From: Deltaproteobacteria bacterium
GTDB lineage: Bacteria > Myxococcota_A > Polyangia > Polyangiales > JADJMO01
Length of the DNA stretch: 64,000 bases
Direction: 5' to 3'
NCBI GenBank assembly: GCA_016182965.1
Contig: JACPFM010000195.1
Span: 62,001 to 126,000, forward strand
The notes beneath the pieces are model-generated. The model did not search any database and was not told where the DNA came from. It worked only from the letters and a program-made list of their open reading frames with translations. Position numbers and translations under genes: made by a program. Positions 20,733 through 29,455 of the stretch are shown piece after piece. Each line of letters opens with the position of its first letter. The stretch's first letter is position 1.

Positions 20733-21950
20733 GTGGCGAAGAAGAAGCGAAGTCACACCGACGATCTCCGCGGCGCGACCCGGCTCGCCGTCGAGGCGAC
20801 CAAGGGCGTGACCGATGTGGTCGAGGCCATGCACCACGTCATCGGTGGCGGGCCGCCCATTCTCGGCCGCCCGCTCGCGGGGGCGGTGCGTCTCTTCACC
20901 GCGCCGGTGTATTGGAGCATTCGCGCGGTCACGCAGCTGGTCGGGGGCTCCCTCGACGTCGCGCTCGCGCAGCTCGCGCCGCTCCTCGGCGAGAGCGCGC
21001 CCGGACCGGTGCGAGGGGCGGTGATCGCGGCGCTCAACGGCGTGCTCGGCGATCACCTCTCCGAGTCCGGCAATCCGCTCGCGATCGAGATGCTGTTGCA
21101 CCACGAGGGGCACGCGCTCGAGCTCGAACGAGAGGCGCTGCGCGCGGCGATCCCCGCCGCCACGACGAAGGCGCTCGTCTTCGTCCACGGCTCCTGCATG
21201 AGCGTCGAGCAATGGAAGCGCGGTGAGCTCGATCTCGGCGGTTCGCTGGCGAGGGACCTCGGCTACACGCCCATTCACGTCCAGTACAACAGCGGCTTGC
21301 ACATCTCGACGAACGGGCGCGCGTTCGACGCGCTGCTCGAACAGCTCGTCTCGTCGTGGCCCGAGCCGATCGACGAGCTCTCGATCGTGGCGTTCAGCAT
21401 GGGCGGGCTGGTCACGCGCAGCGCATGCCACTACGCCGACGCGGCCGGGCACGCGTGGCGCACCAAGCAGCGCAAGCTGCTCTTCGTCGGCACGCCGCAC
21501 CACGGCGCACCGCTCGAGCGAGGCGGGAACTGGGTCCAGGTGCTCCTCGGCATCAGCCCATACAGCGCGCCGCTCGCTCGGCTCGGGAAGATCCGGAGCG
21601 CGGGCGTCACCGACATGCGGTTCGGCAACCTGCTCGACGAGCACTGGCATGGGCGCGATCGGTTCGCGCTCGGGGAAGATCGCCGCACGCCCGTCCCGTT
21701 GCCGGCGGGCGTCGAGTGCTTCGCGATCGCGGGCACGACCGCGGCCGCCGAGAGAGAGTCACTGCCGGGCGATGGCCTCGTCCCCGTGAGCAGCGCGCTC
21801 GGACGGCACGAGAGGCCCGAGCTCGCCGTGCAGTTCTCGGAGGAGAATCAGTGGATCGGCTACGGAATGGGGCACCTCGACCTGCTGTATCGCGCAGAGG
21901 TCTACGAGGTGCTGAGGTCGTGGCTCGCGCGCTCGACGGCGACGCCGTGA
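20733..21950 (+). CDS. Alpha/beta hydrolase (PGAP1/triacylglycerol lipase-like)
   Basis: A 405-residue, apparently cytoplasmic protein without a signal peptide. Hydrophobic helices near residues 45-95 might touch the membrane. The hydrolase core has the oxyanion segment KALVFVHGSCMS, the nucleophile elbow AFSMGG and LLFVGTPHHGAPLERGG, a pattern shared with PGAP1-like and class 3 lipases. The late MGHLDLLYR histidine fits the catalytic His. An esterase or thioesterase on lipids is the best guess; the natural substrate is unknown. GTG 20733 starts the only frame with a sensible N-terminus (AKKKRSHTDD). The gene ends in a hairpin at 21975 shared with the convergent DACNV gene. Confidence 0.78.
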   Translation: MAKKKRSHTDDLRGATRLAVEATKGVTDVVEAMHHVIGGGPPILGRPLAGAVRLFTAPVYWSIRAVTQLVGGSLDVALAQLAPLLGESAPGPVRGAVIAALNGVLGDHLSESGNPLAIEMLLHHEGHALELEREALRAAIPAATTKALVFVHGSCMSVEQWKRGELDLGGSLARDLGYTPIHVQYNSGLHISTNGRAFDALLEQLVSSWPEPIDELSIVAFSMGGLVTRSACHYADAAGHAWRTKQRKLLFVGTPHHGAPLERGGNWVQVLLGISPYSAPLARLGKIRSAGVTDMRFGNLLDEHWHGRDRFALGEDRRTPVPLPAGVECFAIAGTTAAAERESLPGDGLVPVSSALGRHERPELAVQFSEENQWIGYGMGHLDLLYRAEVYEVLRSWLARSTATP

Positions 21951-21974
21951 GCCAGTCGCAGGGGACGATGATTC

Positions 21975-21992
21975 CTGCCGAATTTTCGGCAG
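21975..21992. terminator. Bidirectional hairpin between convergent genes
   Basis: Arms CTGCCGA (21975-21981) and TCGGCAG (21986-21992) with an AT-only loop, in the 77-base gap between the hydrolase and DACNV stops. A weaker CCCGC/GCGGG stem follows. Confidence 0.55.
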
Positions 21993-22027
21993 CGTCGGCC
22001 CCGCGATGCGGGACCGGCGAGCTCGCT

Positions 22028-23266
22028 TCATCCGCGCGGCCCGGCGCCTCGCACGTCGAACGGCTGGAACCTCCAGAGCAGCACCGGCGACGCGTCCGAC
22101 TCGCGGAGCATGCACGCGAGCCCGCCGTCGGTGGAGGCGGCGAACACCACGCTGCCGAAGTGTGACGACGCGTACGACGCCGCAGCGTGATGGCGAGCGC
22201 CGCGGCGCTCGAGCATGAACTCGGCCCGGTGCTGCGCCTCGGCGTCGAGCGCCTCGACGACCGCGACGCGCGGCGCGATCGGGAGAACGACACCGAACCC
22301 ACGGACGCCGAGGGACCGGTCGAGGATCGTCGCGCCGTCGAGGGCCGTGAGCCGGCCGATCTCGGCGACCGTGCGCTCGATCTCGGCGCGCAGCGCGTCT
22401 CTGACGACCGTGCGCGCGGTGTCCTGCGAGGGTGAGGAGCCGATCCACGACTCCCGGGCGGTGGACGCGACGTCGTCACGCTCGACGTGCTGGAGCAGGA
22501 CGCACAGCGGAACGTCTGCGTCCGTGACGAACCCCTCCTCGTCCGCGAGCGCCGGATCGCGCTCGGCGCACACGACCAGAATGCCGCCGTAGCCGTGGGC
22601 AGCGACGCCGCGGACGAGGCCGGCGACCGCGGGGAGGTACCCGTCCGACACACCCTCGGTGCAGGCGAACGACTCGAGGGCGCGCCGCACCGGGCCTGCG
22701 GCGAGCAGCACGTTCTCGGGAGGCGTCTGCACGAAACCGCGCACGTACGCGAGCACCCGTGTCGATCCGCACCACACCTCGAGGGTCCCCGGCGAGGGCG
22801 CGACGACCTTCACGACGGCGCTCCCGTCCGTGAGGAAACCTTCCCGAGCGATGCCGACGATCTCGAGCGCGTCGCCGGCCAGCGCCACCATCGAGAAGAG
22901 GCGGTGGGACGAGGCCGCGCGCGCCAGCTTGACCAGATGGCGAGCGTCGAATCGCGTCGCGCGCCGGAACGGCAGCGCGCGCCATCGATAGTGCGCGGCC
23001 GCAACGGCGTCCGGTGCCGCAGGGATCGCCTCGCGAGAGCGATGGCCGACGAACGCGACGCGAATCGGATGGCGCTCGAGCTCCTCGCTCTGCAGGCTCG
23101 CGAAGAACACGATCGTGAGCAGGCGTTCGATCGTGACGTCCGCCACGGCGGCCAGCGCCGCGTGGTTCGAGACGCGCTCGCGCACGAGGCCGACGAGCTC
23201 GGGCGGCCAGCGCATGCCATCGTCGAGCGCGCGCGCCGCCTCGCCGAGCCGCTGCGTCTGGGCCAT
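22028..23266 (-). CDS. DACNV-type putative nucleotide sensor (diadenylate cyclase-like fold)
   Basis: A 412-residue soluble protein. Its C-terminal third resembles the DisA_N/DAC domain: LDGATILDRSLGVRGFGVVL near residue 310 and RRGARHHAAASYAS near residue 357. True diadenylate cyclases have DGA and RHR at these two places. Here DGA is kept but the second motif is RHH, matching the DACNV branch that has been proposed to sense nucleotides rather than make c-di-AMP. The N-terminal 290 residues form an unrecognised domain. It is a stand-alone gene; the GNAT gene upstream ends 82 bases before its start. Whether it retains cyclase activity cannot be told from sequence. ATG 23266 lacks a clear Shine-Dalgarno sequence. 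Confidence 0.7.
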   Translation of the reverse strand: MAQTQRLGEAARALDDGMRWPPELVGLVRERVSNHAALAAVADVTIERLLTIVFFASLQSEELERHPIRVAFVGHRSREAIPAAPDAVAAAHYRWRALPFRRATRFDARHLVKLARAASSHRLFSMVALAGDALEIVGIAREGFLTDGSAVVKVVAPSPGTLEVWCGSTRVLAYVRGFVQTPPENVLLAAGPVRRALESFACTEGVSDGYLPAVAGLVRGVAAHGYGGILVVCAERDPALADEEGFVTDADVPLCVLLQHVERDDVASTARESWIGSSPSQDTARTVVRDALRAEIERTVAEIGRLTALDGATILDRSLGVRGFGVVLPIAPRVAVVEALDAEAQHRAEFMLERRGARHHAAASYASSHFGSVVFAASTDGGLACMLRESDASPVLLWRFQPFDVRGAGPRG

Positions 23267-23348
23267 TCGCAGTGCAAGCAGTGCACGGCGTGTGCCTGCG
23301 CGAGCGCTGCAACGAGCGGCTGTCGAGCCCGAAACGGCGAAAGCCGAG

Positions 23349-23828
23349 TCAGAGCGGCCGCGCGTACCAGCGATCGCAGCCGAAGTGACCCGTCGCGCCC
23401 ATGGGCGCGCACAGCTTCTCGAACCCGGCCCGCGCGTACAGGTGCTGCGCGGCGTCCATGCCGGTGAGCGTCTCGAGGTACATCGTGCGATAGCCGGCGG
23501 AGCGCGCGTCACGCAGGCAGCGTTCGAGCAGCTGCTTGCCCGAGCCGGCGCCGCGCGCCGATCGCAGGAAGTACATCTTGCGCAGCTCGCAGACGCTCGG
23601 ATCGGCGCCCGCGAGCGGGCCGAATCCGCCGCCGCCGACCACGCGACCGCCGTCGTCCTCGACGACGAAGTAGGCGGCGCCCGGCCGGGTGTACGTCTCG
23701 TACATCGCGTCGACCTCCGCGTCGTGGATGGCGAAGCCCGCCCCGTCGGCGCCGTGCTCGGACATGACGGTGCGGATGATCGCGGCCACGGCCGCGTCGT
23801 CTCGAGGTGCGATCGGGCGGAGCTTCAT
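23349..23828 (-). CDS. GNAT family N-acetyltransferase
   Basis: A 159-residue cytoplasmic enzyme of the Gcn5-related superfamily, moving an acetyl group from acetyl-CoA to an amine. The acetyl-CoA-binding motif A is visible as ELRKMYFLRSARGAGSGKQLL, followed by the YRTMYLETL strand and the HLYARAGFEKL motif typical of the fold end. Substrate cannot be inferred; small-molecule GNATs of this length are diverse. It starts from a clear ATG and stands 82 bases ahead of the DACNV gene on the same strand, so they may be cotranscribed. Confidence 0.88.
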   Translation of the reverse strand: MKLRPIAPRDDAAVAAIIRTVMSEHGADGAGFAIHDAEVDAMYETYTRPGAAYFVVEDDGGRVVGGGGFGPLAGADPSVCELRKMYFLRSARGAGSGKQLLERCLRDARSAGYRTMYLETLTGMDAAQHLYARAGFEKLCAPMGATGHFGCDRWYARPL

Positions 23829-23912
23829 CGAGCGCCGATCCTACGACCGAGCGGCGCCGCAGGGCAGGCGCTCGCCCGGAGACCCGGACGCTCGGCTGCG
23901 CCGCGAGTTCGG

Positions 23913-24785
23913 CTACCGCACGCGGACGCGACGGCGCGCCCAGATCGAGCCGCCGCGGTCGTCTCGGGCGACCAGGAACACCTCGATCGTGGTGCCGGCC
24001 GTGTGCGGTCGGGCGATCCACCTGGTCTCCGGCAGCTCCACGGTGCGGACCTCGACGTCGAAGGTGCCCTCGGTGGCGTAGTACTGGATCACCAACTGCT
24101 CCGTATACGGCGTGCCGAGCTCGTCGACGCCCGACTCCACGCGCGAGGCGCGGACCTCGATGGCGTGGGCGTCGGGGCAGTCGTCGACCTTCTCCTCGGC
24201 GCACGTGCCGACCTCGGGGACGCGGTCCTCCGGCCAGTCGGCGCCGTCGAAGGTGACGCGATCGATCCGCGGGTTCTCGTTGCGATCGGTGGCGCGGAGG
24301 AGCACGCGCTTCATGCCGATCTCGAACTCGTTCGTCGCGAGATCGCGCGCGCCGTCGTTGCAGCGGAAGGGGACCTGACCGGGCACCTGCGCGAGCGTGC
24401 CGGGGCAGGCGATGGTCACCACGCCGATCATCGCGCCGCGCCCGACGCGCACGCTCGGTGGAACGGCGATGGTGTGGCTCGATGTCCCGAGCACGAAGGA
24501 CCCGGGGTCGAGGCTCGCGAGGCAGCCCATCACCGTGGCGGCGGCCGGGTTGGTGCACGTCGCCCAGCCCCAGCGGATCGCGCGACCGGCCGGATCGTGC
24601 GCCAGCGCCTGCAGCGTCACCGTCTCTCCGGCGTGGGCCCAGGGCTGGTCGGCGGTGACCGCGAGGAGGCGGAGCTTGGTGACGCGCGAGGGCGGATCGA
24701 ATTGGCTCCCGCAGCCGACGACCGTCGAGAGGAACAGACCGAAGAGCGCGTCTCGCCGGAGGCGAGCGCCCGCAGGGATGATCAC
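23913..24785 (-). CDS. Lipoprotein coupled to the TonB-dependent receptor
   Basis: A 290-residue exported protein with lipobox LSTVVGC and then GSQFDPPSRV. The mature part is beta-rich with Ig-like character (LRLLAVTADQPWAHAGETVTLQALA), four or more cysteines and a C-terminal FLVARDDRGG strand. No enzyme motif is seen. The start GTG overlaps the receptor stop by four bases (GTGA), a hallmark of translational coupling, so the protein probably works with the receptor at the outer membrane, perhaps as a substrate-capturing surface lipoprotein. In well-studied systems SusD-like and similar lipoproteins play that part, but this one is not SusD-like in sequence. Confidence 0.8.
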   Translation of the reverse strand: MIIPAGARLRRDALFGLFLSTVVGCGSQFDPPSRVTKLRLLAVTADQPWAHAGETVTLQALAHDPAGRAIRWGWATCTNPAAATVMGCLASLDPGSFVLGTSSHTIAVPPSVRVGRGAMIGVVTIACPGTLAQVPGQVPFRCNDGARDLATNEFEIGMKRVLLRATDRNENPRIDRVTFDGADWPEDRVPEVGTCAEEKVDDCPDAHAIEVRASRVESGVDELGTPYTEQLVIQYYATEGTFDVEVRTVELPETRWIARPHTAGTTIEVFLVARDDRGGSIWARRRVRVR

Positions 24786-27115
24786 AGCTCACCTCGCAAT
24801 CCGACGACGGGCAGGATGGGCAGACCGGCCACCGGCGCCGAGCGCGCGTAGTCGTACGAGTACACGACGCCCTCGGGGTTCTGCCGGTTGTAGACGTTGC
24901 GTACGTCGAGGTACGCGCCGAGCTTCATCGGGCCGACGACCCAGGTCTTCTCGCCGCGAATCGACAGCTCGTGGAAGGGGCCGGTCCGCGCGGCGAACGT
25001 GCGCCCGGGCACGGGCTCGTACGCGCCGGCGTCGAGATCGACCACCCCGCCGACGGTTGGCGTGTACGGCGTTCCGCTGGTGTAGCGGAATCGCGCGCCG
25101 AGGCTCCACCCGTGCCCGAGATCCCAGCTGCCGACCACGGAGAGGAGGTGGGTCTGATCCCACGCGAAGACGCGCAGCGGCTCGCCGTCGCGATCGCGCC
25201 GCTCGCTGCGCGAGAGCGTGTAGGCGATCCACCCGAAGAACCGCCCGCCCGGCTTCCAGCGCAGCAGCGTCTCCAGGCCGAAGACCCGCCCGGAGCCGCT
25301 GTTCTCGTAGGCCATTCCGACATGCTGCGTCGCATTCGGGCGCGCGACGATCAGATCGGTGAGGTGCTTGTAGAACCCCTCGAGCGAGACCTCGACACGC
25401 TCACCGAGCGTGCGCTCGATCCCCGCGCTCGCCTGCCAGGCGGTCGGGCTCCTGATCGAGCCGTCGCGCCACGGCTTGGCCGACTCTTCGAGCGGCGGCT
25501 GGTGGTAGACGCCGACGGCGCCCTTCAACGTGGTCCGCGGCAGCCCCCGGACGACGTCCCAGCGCAGGGCTAGGCGTGGGCCGACGTCGAGCCGTCGGGT
25601 CTCCGGCGTCCAGTCGACGCGCACGCCCGGGAGCACCTTCACGCCCGCCGCGGGCGCCCACTCGAGCATCGCGTAGGCGGCGGGGCGCAGGCTCGCGCCG
25701 CTGCCGCGGATCTCGGGCGTCGGACGACCGAAGAGCGGACCGGCCGTGTCGTTGAAGTCGGGCGGGAGCTTCAGCGTGACGTCGTAGCCGAGCCACATCA
25801 CGTCGGCGCCGACGATCGCGGTCGCCCCGCGCGCGATCCTGGTGCGCAGGTCGGTGCGTGCGTTGGCGATCGGCAACGACGTCTCGACGCGGTTGCCGCC
25901 GAGCACCACCGACTCGACGTTCTGCCCGTAGGACACCATGTTGACCCACCGGGTGTCGTCGTCCACGCGGGTGTCGAAGCGCAGCTGACCTCGCCAGAAC
26001 CGCACGTGCTGCGAGAACGTCCCCCCGAGCGCCGGATCGCCGGCGGCCGGCGAGTCGATGAACAGCACCATCTTGTCGTCCGACCCGAAGAACGCGAGCC
26101 GACCGGTCGTGCGCGCGCCGAGGTCGTGCTCCAACACGGCCTGCGCGTCGTAGTAACGCGGGGAGGTGCGCACGCTCTGCCCGCCGAGCTTCAGGTACGG
26201 ATCGATCCACGCGTCGACCCACGACCGACGCGCCGCGACGAGGAAGCGCGTCTTGTCGCCGAGCGGCCCTTCGACGAGCAGCCGGCCGTCGAGGATGTCG
26301 ACCTGCCCCATGCCGCCGAGGCGGTCCCGGCGCGGCGAGCGGAGGCCGAGGTCGACGATGCCGCCGAGCGCGCGACCGAACTCGGCGGAGAAGTTGCCGG
26401 GGTAGAAGTCGATCTTCGAGAGCACGTCGCCGGGGATCACCGAGGTGACGCCGCCGAAGTGATAGACGGCTGGGATCCACGCGCCGTCTACGAACACCTG
26501 CGTGTCGCGCGGAGCGGCGCCGCGGACCACGAGGATTCCGCTCATCGTGGGCGGACGCGCGACGCCGGGCATCGACTCGATCGCGCGGACCGGGTCGCCG
26601 CCCGTGCCGGGGAGCTTCCGGATCTCGGAGCCCTCGAGGACGTGCTTCGTGGGCTCGCGCGGCGGGCGTTCGCCGGCGACGGCGATCTCGACCGGTGTTT
26701 CGGGCGCAGGGGCAGGGGCAGGCGCAGGCGCAGGGGCAGTGGCAGGGGCAGGACCAGGGGCGGGCGCGGGCGCGGGCGCGGGCGCGAGGCTGAAGACGAA
26801 CTTGAAGGGGATCTTCGCGGGGATCGGCGCTCCGTCGCGGGTGGCAGGCGCGAACTCGAGCTTGCCTGCGGCTTCGATCGCGGAGGCGTCGGGGTCGTCA
26901 CCGGCCGACTGCGTCACGGCGACTTCGGTGACCTTCCCTTCTACGTCGATCGTGAGGAGCAACGACACCGTTGCCGCCTCGCCGGTCGCCTTCTTGCCTT
27001 CCGGGTAGACGGGCCCGGCCGATCTCTCGAGCTTGGGCGGAACGAGGTCGGCTCCGAGCGCGCGCGGCGGCGTGGCGAGCAGGGCAAGCGCGAAGAGGAC
27101 CGTGGCGTTGCGCAT
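24782..27115 (-). CDS. TonB-dependent outer membrane receptor with N-terminal TonB C-domain-like module
   Basis: A 777-residue outer-membrane importer. After a signal peptide (FALALLATPPRALG), residues 25-110 resemble the C-terminal domain of TonB itself (GEAATVSLLLTIDVEGKV, LEFAPATRDGAPIPAKIPF). An Ala-Pro linker of about 35 residues follows. The plug then begins (VEIAVAGERPPREPTKHVLEGS, GILVVRGAAPRDTQVFVDGA), and a beta-barrel runs to the C-terminus. The substrate is unknown; no heme or cobalamin signature was seen. The divergent ExbB-ExbD-TonB genes start 96 bases away and very probably energise it. The downstream lipoprotein overlaps the stop by four bases. ATG 27115 gives the signal peptide, with no strong Shine-Dalgarno. 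Confidence 0.9.
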   Translation of the reverse strand: MRNATVLFALALLATPPRALGADLVPPKLERSAGPVYPEGKKATGEAATVSLLLTIDVEGKVTEVAVTQSAGDDPDASAIEAAGKLEFAPATRDGAPIPAKIPFKFVFSLAPAPAPAPAPGPAPATAPAPAPAPAPAPETPVEIAVAGERPPREPTKHVLEGSEIRKLPGTGGDPVRAIESMPGVARPPTMSGILVVRGAAPRDTQVFVDGAWIPAVYHFGGVTSVIPGDVLSKIDFYPGNFSAEFGRALGGIVDLGLRSPRRDRLGGMGQVDILDGRLLVEGPLGDKTRFLVAARRSWVDAWIDPYLKLGGQSVRTSPRYYDAQAVLEHDLGARTTGRLAFFGSDDKMVLFIDSPAAGDPALGGTFSQHVRFWRGQLRFDTRVDDDTRWVNMVSYGQNVESVVLGGNRVETSLPIANARTDLRTRIARGATAIVGADVMWLGYDVTLKLPPDFNDTAGPLFGRPTPEIRGSGASLRPAAYAMLEWAPAAGVKVLPGVRVDWTPETRRLDVGPRLALRWDVVRGLPRTTLKGAVGVYHQPPLEESAKPWRDGSIRSPTAWQASAGIERTLGERVEVSLEGFYKHLTDLIVARPNATQHVGMAYENSGSGRVFGLETLLRWKPGGRFFGWIAYTLSRSERRDRDGEPLRVFAWDQTHLLSVVGSWDLGHGWSLGARFRYTSGTPYTPTVGGVVDLDAGAYEPVPGRTFAARTGPFHELSIRGEKTWVVGPMKLGAYLDVRNVYNRQNPEGVVYSYDYARSAPVAGLPILPVVGLRGEL

Positions 27116-27138
27116 CTCGGCGGGTCGTTCCCGGTCGC

Positions 27139-27151
27139 GAACGATTCGTTC
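27139..27151. promoter_or_regulatory. 13-bp palindrome in the TonB divergent promoter region
   Basis: GAACGATTCGTTC, perfect 6-base arms around a single T, lies in the 95-base spacer between the receptor and exbB start codons. One regulator binding here could control both transcripts. It does not match a recognisable Fur box. Confidence 0.4.
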
Positions 27152-27210
27152 ACGCGCGCCTCGATGAACGGCGCGGGGCCGACCGGGCACGCACGGTCGG
27201 AGGTCGATCC

Positions 27211-27849
27211 ATGAACGTGGTCGCGAAGTCGAAGACGCTGATGTTGGCGATGGGGGCGGCGCCGGTGATGTGGCTCATGATCGCGCTGTCGATCGTCAGC
27301 CTCGCCATCGTGCTCGAACGGCTCTGGTTCTTCCGAGCGATCGACGACGATCTGGAGTCGCTCGCGGACGCGCTGTCGCGCAAGCTCCGCGCCGGCGACC
27401 TCCAGGGCGCGCGCGGCGTGCTCGAGGCCTCGCCGTCGGCCGAGGCGGCGGTGGTCGTGGCGGGCGTGATCGAAGCGCCGAACGGCGTTGCGGCGGCGCG
27501 CGAGGCGATCGCCGGCGCGATGGCGATTCAGCGGATGAAGCTCGAGCGGCGGCTCGCGTTCCTCGGCACGCTGGGCAACAACGCGCCGTTCCTAGGGCTG
27601 TTCGGCACCGTCGTCGGCATCGTGATGGCCTTCGAGCGGCTCGGTCAGGCCGGCACGACCGCGGGTGCGCCCGCCGAGGTGATGGCGAGCATCGCGGAGG
27701 CGCTGGTGGCGACCGCGATCGGGCTCGCAGTGGCGATCCCCGCGGTCGCCGCGTTCAACTGGTTCCAGCGGAAGATCAAATCGATCGCGGGCCGCACCGA
27801 CGCGCTCTCGCGCGTGCTCCTCGCGCACCTCGAAGGAGACCGAGCGTGA
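27211..27849 (+). CDS. exbB: MotA/TolQ/ExbB proton channel protein
   Basis: A 212-residue inner-membrane protein of the ExbB/TolQ/MotA family, forming the proton-conducting pentamer that energises TonB. Three membrane segments are visible: near residues 10-32 (VMWLMIALSIVSLAIVL), near 113-135 (LGTLGNNAPFLGLFGTVVGIV) and near 155-180 (ALVATAIGLAVAIPAVAAF). The GLFGTV and TAIGL(A)VAIPA motifs are family hallmarks. CGGAGG ends seven bases before ATG 27211. The next gene overlaps its stop (TGATG). It is the first gene of an exbB-exbD-tonB operon, divergent from the receptor. Confidence 0.95.
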   Translation: MNVVAKSKTLMLAMGAAPVMWLMIALSIVSLAIVLERLWFFRAIDDDLESLADALSRKLRAGDLQGARGVLEASPSAEAAVVVAGVIEAPNGVAAAREAIAGAMAIQRMKLERRLAFLGTLGNNAPFLGLFGTVVGIVMAFERLGQAGTTAGAPAEVMASIAEALVATAIGLAVAIPAVAAFNWFQRKIKSIAGRTDALSRVLLAHLEGDRA

Positions 27850-28256
27850 TGGCCGCGAGCGCCGAACCGGGCGACGACGGCATCGTCGGCATCAACGTCA
27901 CCCCGCTCGTCGACATCATGCTGGTGTTGCTGATCATCTTCATGGTCACCGCCAGGCTGATCGTCTCTTCGGCGGTGCCGCTCGACCTGCCCAAGGCGGC
28001 GAGCGCGGGCGAGACGCAGACGGTGTTCGTCGTCAGCATCGACGACAAGGGCGTCGTCCGCGCCGATGGTCGTGAGGCGAAAGACGACGGTACGCTGCGC
28101 GCCGCGGCGCGCGCGGCCCTGCAGAAGACGCGCGAGCTGCGCACCGTGATCCACGCGTCGCGCGCGGCCACGCACGGCGCCGTGTTGCACGTGCTCGACG
28201 TGCTGCGCCTGGAGGGCGTGACCAAGGTGGCGTTCGGCGCGGAGAAGACGCTGTGA
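27849..28256 (+). CDS. exbD: Biopolymer transport protein ExbD/TolR
   Basis: A 135-residue protein with a single N-terminal membrane helix and a periplasmic C-domain. The helix contains the essential acidic residue in INVTPLVDIMLVLLIIFMV (the Asp of the LVD motif), which carries protons between ExbD and ExbB. The following VPLDLPKA and HGAVLHVLDVLR segments match the ExbD/TolR periplasmic fold. ATG 27849 shares a base with the exbB stop; a GTG three bases earlier is also possible. The tonB start overlaps its stop by four bases (GTGA). Confidence 0.94.
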   Translation: MAASAEPGDDGIVGINVTPLVDIMLVLLIIFMVTARLIVSSAVPLDLPKAASAGETQTVFVVSIDDKGVVRADGREAKDDGTLRAAARAALQKTRELRTVIHASRAATHGAVLHVLDVLRLEGVTKVAFGAEKTL

Positions 28257-29050
28257 CCCGCGTCGCGTTCGAGCGGGTGCTCGCGATGCGCGGCGGCCGC
28301 GTGTCGGGGTGGCTGATCGCGGCGACCGCGGCGCACGTCGCCCTCGCGTTCGTCCTCGCCCGCGACGCCTCGGCCGCGCGACCCGCGCCGCCGCCGGCGA
28401 TCGAGGTGGACCTCGTGCAGGAGCCACCGCCGCTGCCTGCGCGGGAGCCAGAGCCGCCGAAGCCGACGCCCGACGAGCAGCCGAGCGCACCCGCGACGCC
28501 TGCGCCCCTGAAGCCGATCGTGAACGCGGCGCCCGCTCCCGCGAAGGCCGGCGCCGTGCTCGTCGCGAAGGAGGAGGCCCCCACGCCGAAGGGCGAAGAG
28601 CCGGTGAGCTTCGTCACCGACGAGAACGGCGGCGAGTACGGGAGCGGCGTCGTCGCCAAGGGAGGGACCGCGGCGGTCGGCCTGCCGGGCGCGAAGTCGC
28701 CGGTCGCCGCCCCGGTCGCCTCCGCCGCGCCCGCCGCTGCGCCCAAGCCGTTCGTCGAGGCGCCGGTCGCGAACCTCTCGCGCAAGCCGTCGCTCGACGT
28801 CCCCGACGCCTGCAAGGGCTACTTCCCGGCGAGCGCCGAGGACGATCACGCGCTGGTCACGCTGCGCGTGATCGTGCGCGCCACCGGCGCGGTCGAGGGC
28901 GCGACGGTGATCGCGGAGACTCCGAAGGGCCAGGGCTTCGGCGCGGCGGCGCGCACCTGTCTCCTCGCGCGCACGTTCACCGCGGGATTGGACGAGGCCG
29001 GCCGGCCGGCGACGGCGCAGACGACCGTGAACGTGCGGTTCAACCGTTGA
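28253..29050 (+). CDS. tonB: TonB-like energy transducer
   Basis: A 265-residue protein with the TonB layout: a short cytoplasmic N-terminus, one membrane helix (near residues 19-38, GWLIAATAAHVALAFVLA) and a Pro/Lys/Glu-rich periplasmic spacer (PPPLPAREPEPPKPTPD). A C-terminal TonB domain follows (ALVTLRVIVRATGAVEG, ARTFTAGLDEAGRPATAQT), including a Cys pair (DACKGYF and ARTCLLA). It couples the ExbB-ExbD proton gradient to outer-membrane receptors. GTG 28253 overlaps the exbD stop by four bases. The C-terminal domain resembles the extra N-terminal module of the divergent receptor, a point discussed in the findings. Confidence 0.9.
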   Translation: MTRVAFERVLAMRGGRVSGWLIAATAAHVALAFVLARDASAARPAPPPAIEVDLVQEPPPLPAREPEPPKPTPDEQPSAPATPAPLKPIVNAAPAPAKAGAVLVAKEEAPTPKGEEPVSFVTDENGGEYGSGVVAKGGTAAVGLPGAKSPVAAPVASAAPAAAPKPFVEAPVANLSRKPSLDVPDACKGYFPASAEDDHALVTLRVIVRATGAVEGATVIAETPKGQGFGAAARTCLLARTFTAGLDEAGRPATAQTTVNVRFNR

Positions 29051-29083
29051 TGGCCCCGGTCGTCGAGGCCTCGGACTCGGCGA

Positions 29084-29455
29084 TCACCGGGCGCGCCGGG
29101 GCTTCGCGGCCTTGGGCTGCGCGTTCATGATCGCGCGGGCCCTCTCGTCGAGCCCTGCGCGGGTCTTCTTGCGGTCTTCGATGCGCGCCTCGATGCCGAG
29201 GTTGGTCTCGATGTCGTCGGCCAGCTCGTCGGCGACCAGCTCGCCGATCGCCTTCAGACGATCGCCGAGCCTTTCTCGGAGCCGCTCACGGATCGCCTCC
29301 GACACGAGCTGTCGCGCGGCGTCGCGCGCCAGCTGGCGGCCCTCCTCGACGAGGACCTGCGAGATCTCGAGGTCGAGGAACCGCGTGTCGCGAGGGCCGT
29401 CCTGCCGCTCGCGTGGACCGTCGTGCCGCTCCGGGTCTTGGTAACCGTCGCCCAT
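29084..29455 (-). CDS. Small charged helical protein, unknown
   Basis: A 123-residue soluble protein with an acidic/Arg-rich N-terminal 25 residues and then one long predicted helix region (ISQVLVEEGRQLARDAARQL, REELADDIETNLG type). No signal, membrane helix or known domain was recognised. Codon third positions are GC-rich as in neighbours, so it is likely real. It faces away from the kinase gene across a 327-base spacer and converges with the tonB operon. Confidence 0.55.
   Translation of the reverse strand: MGDGYQDPERHDGPRERQDGPRDTRFLDLEISQVLVEEGRQLARDAARQLVSEAIRERLRERLGDRLKAIGELVADELADDIETNLGIEARIEDRKKTRAGLDERARAIMNAQPKAAKPRRAR

Noticed and set aside
26695-26790. Dense GGGGCAGG repeats that could form G-quadruplexes
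   Set aside because: They encode the Ala-Pro linker of the receptor; repeat bias is explained by coding of APAPAP.
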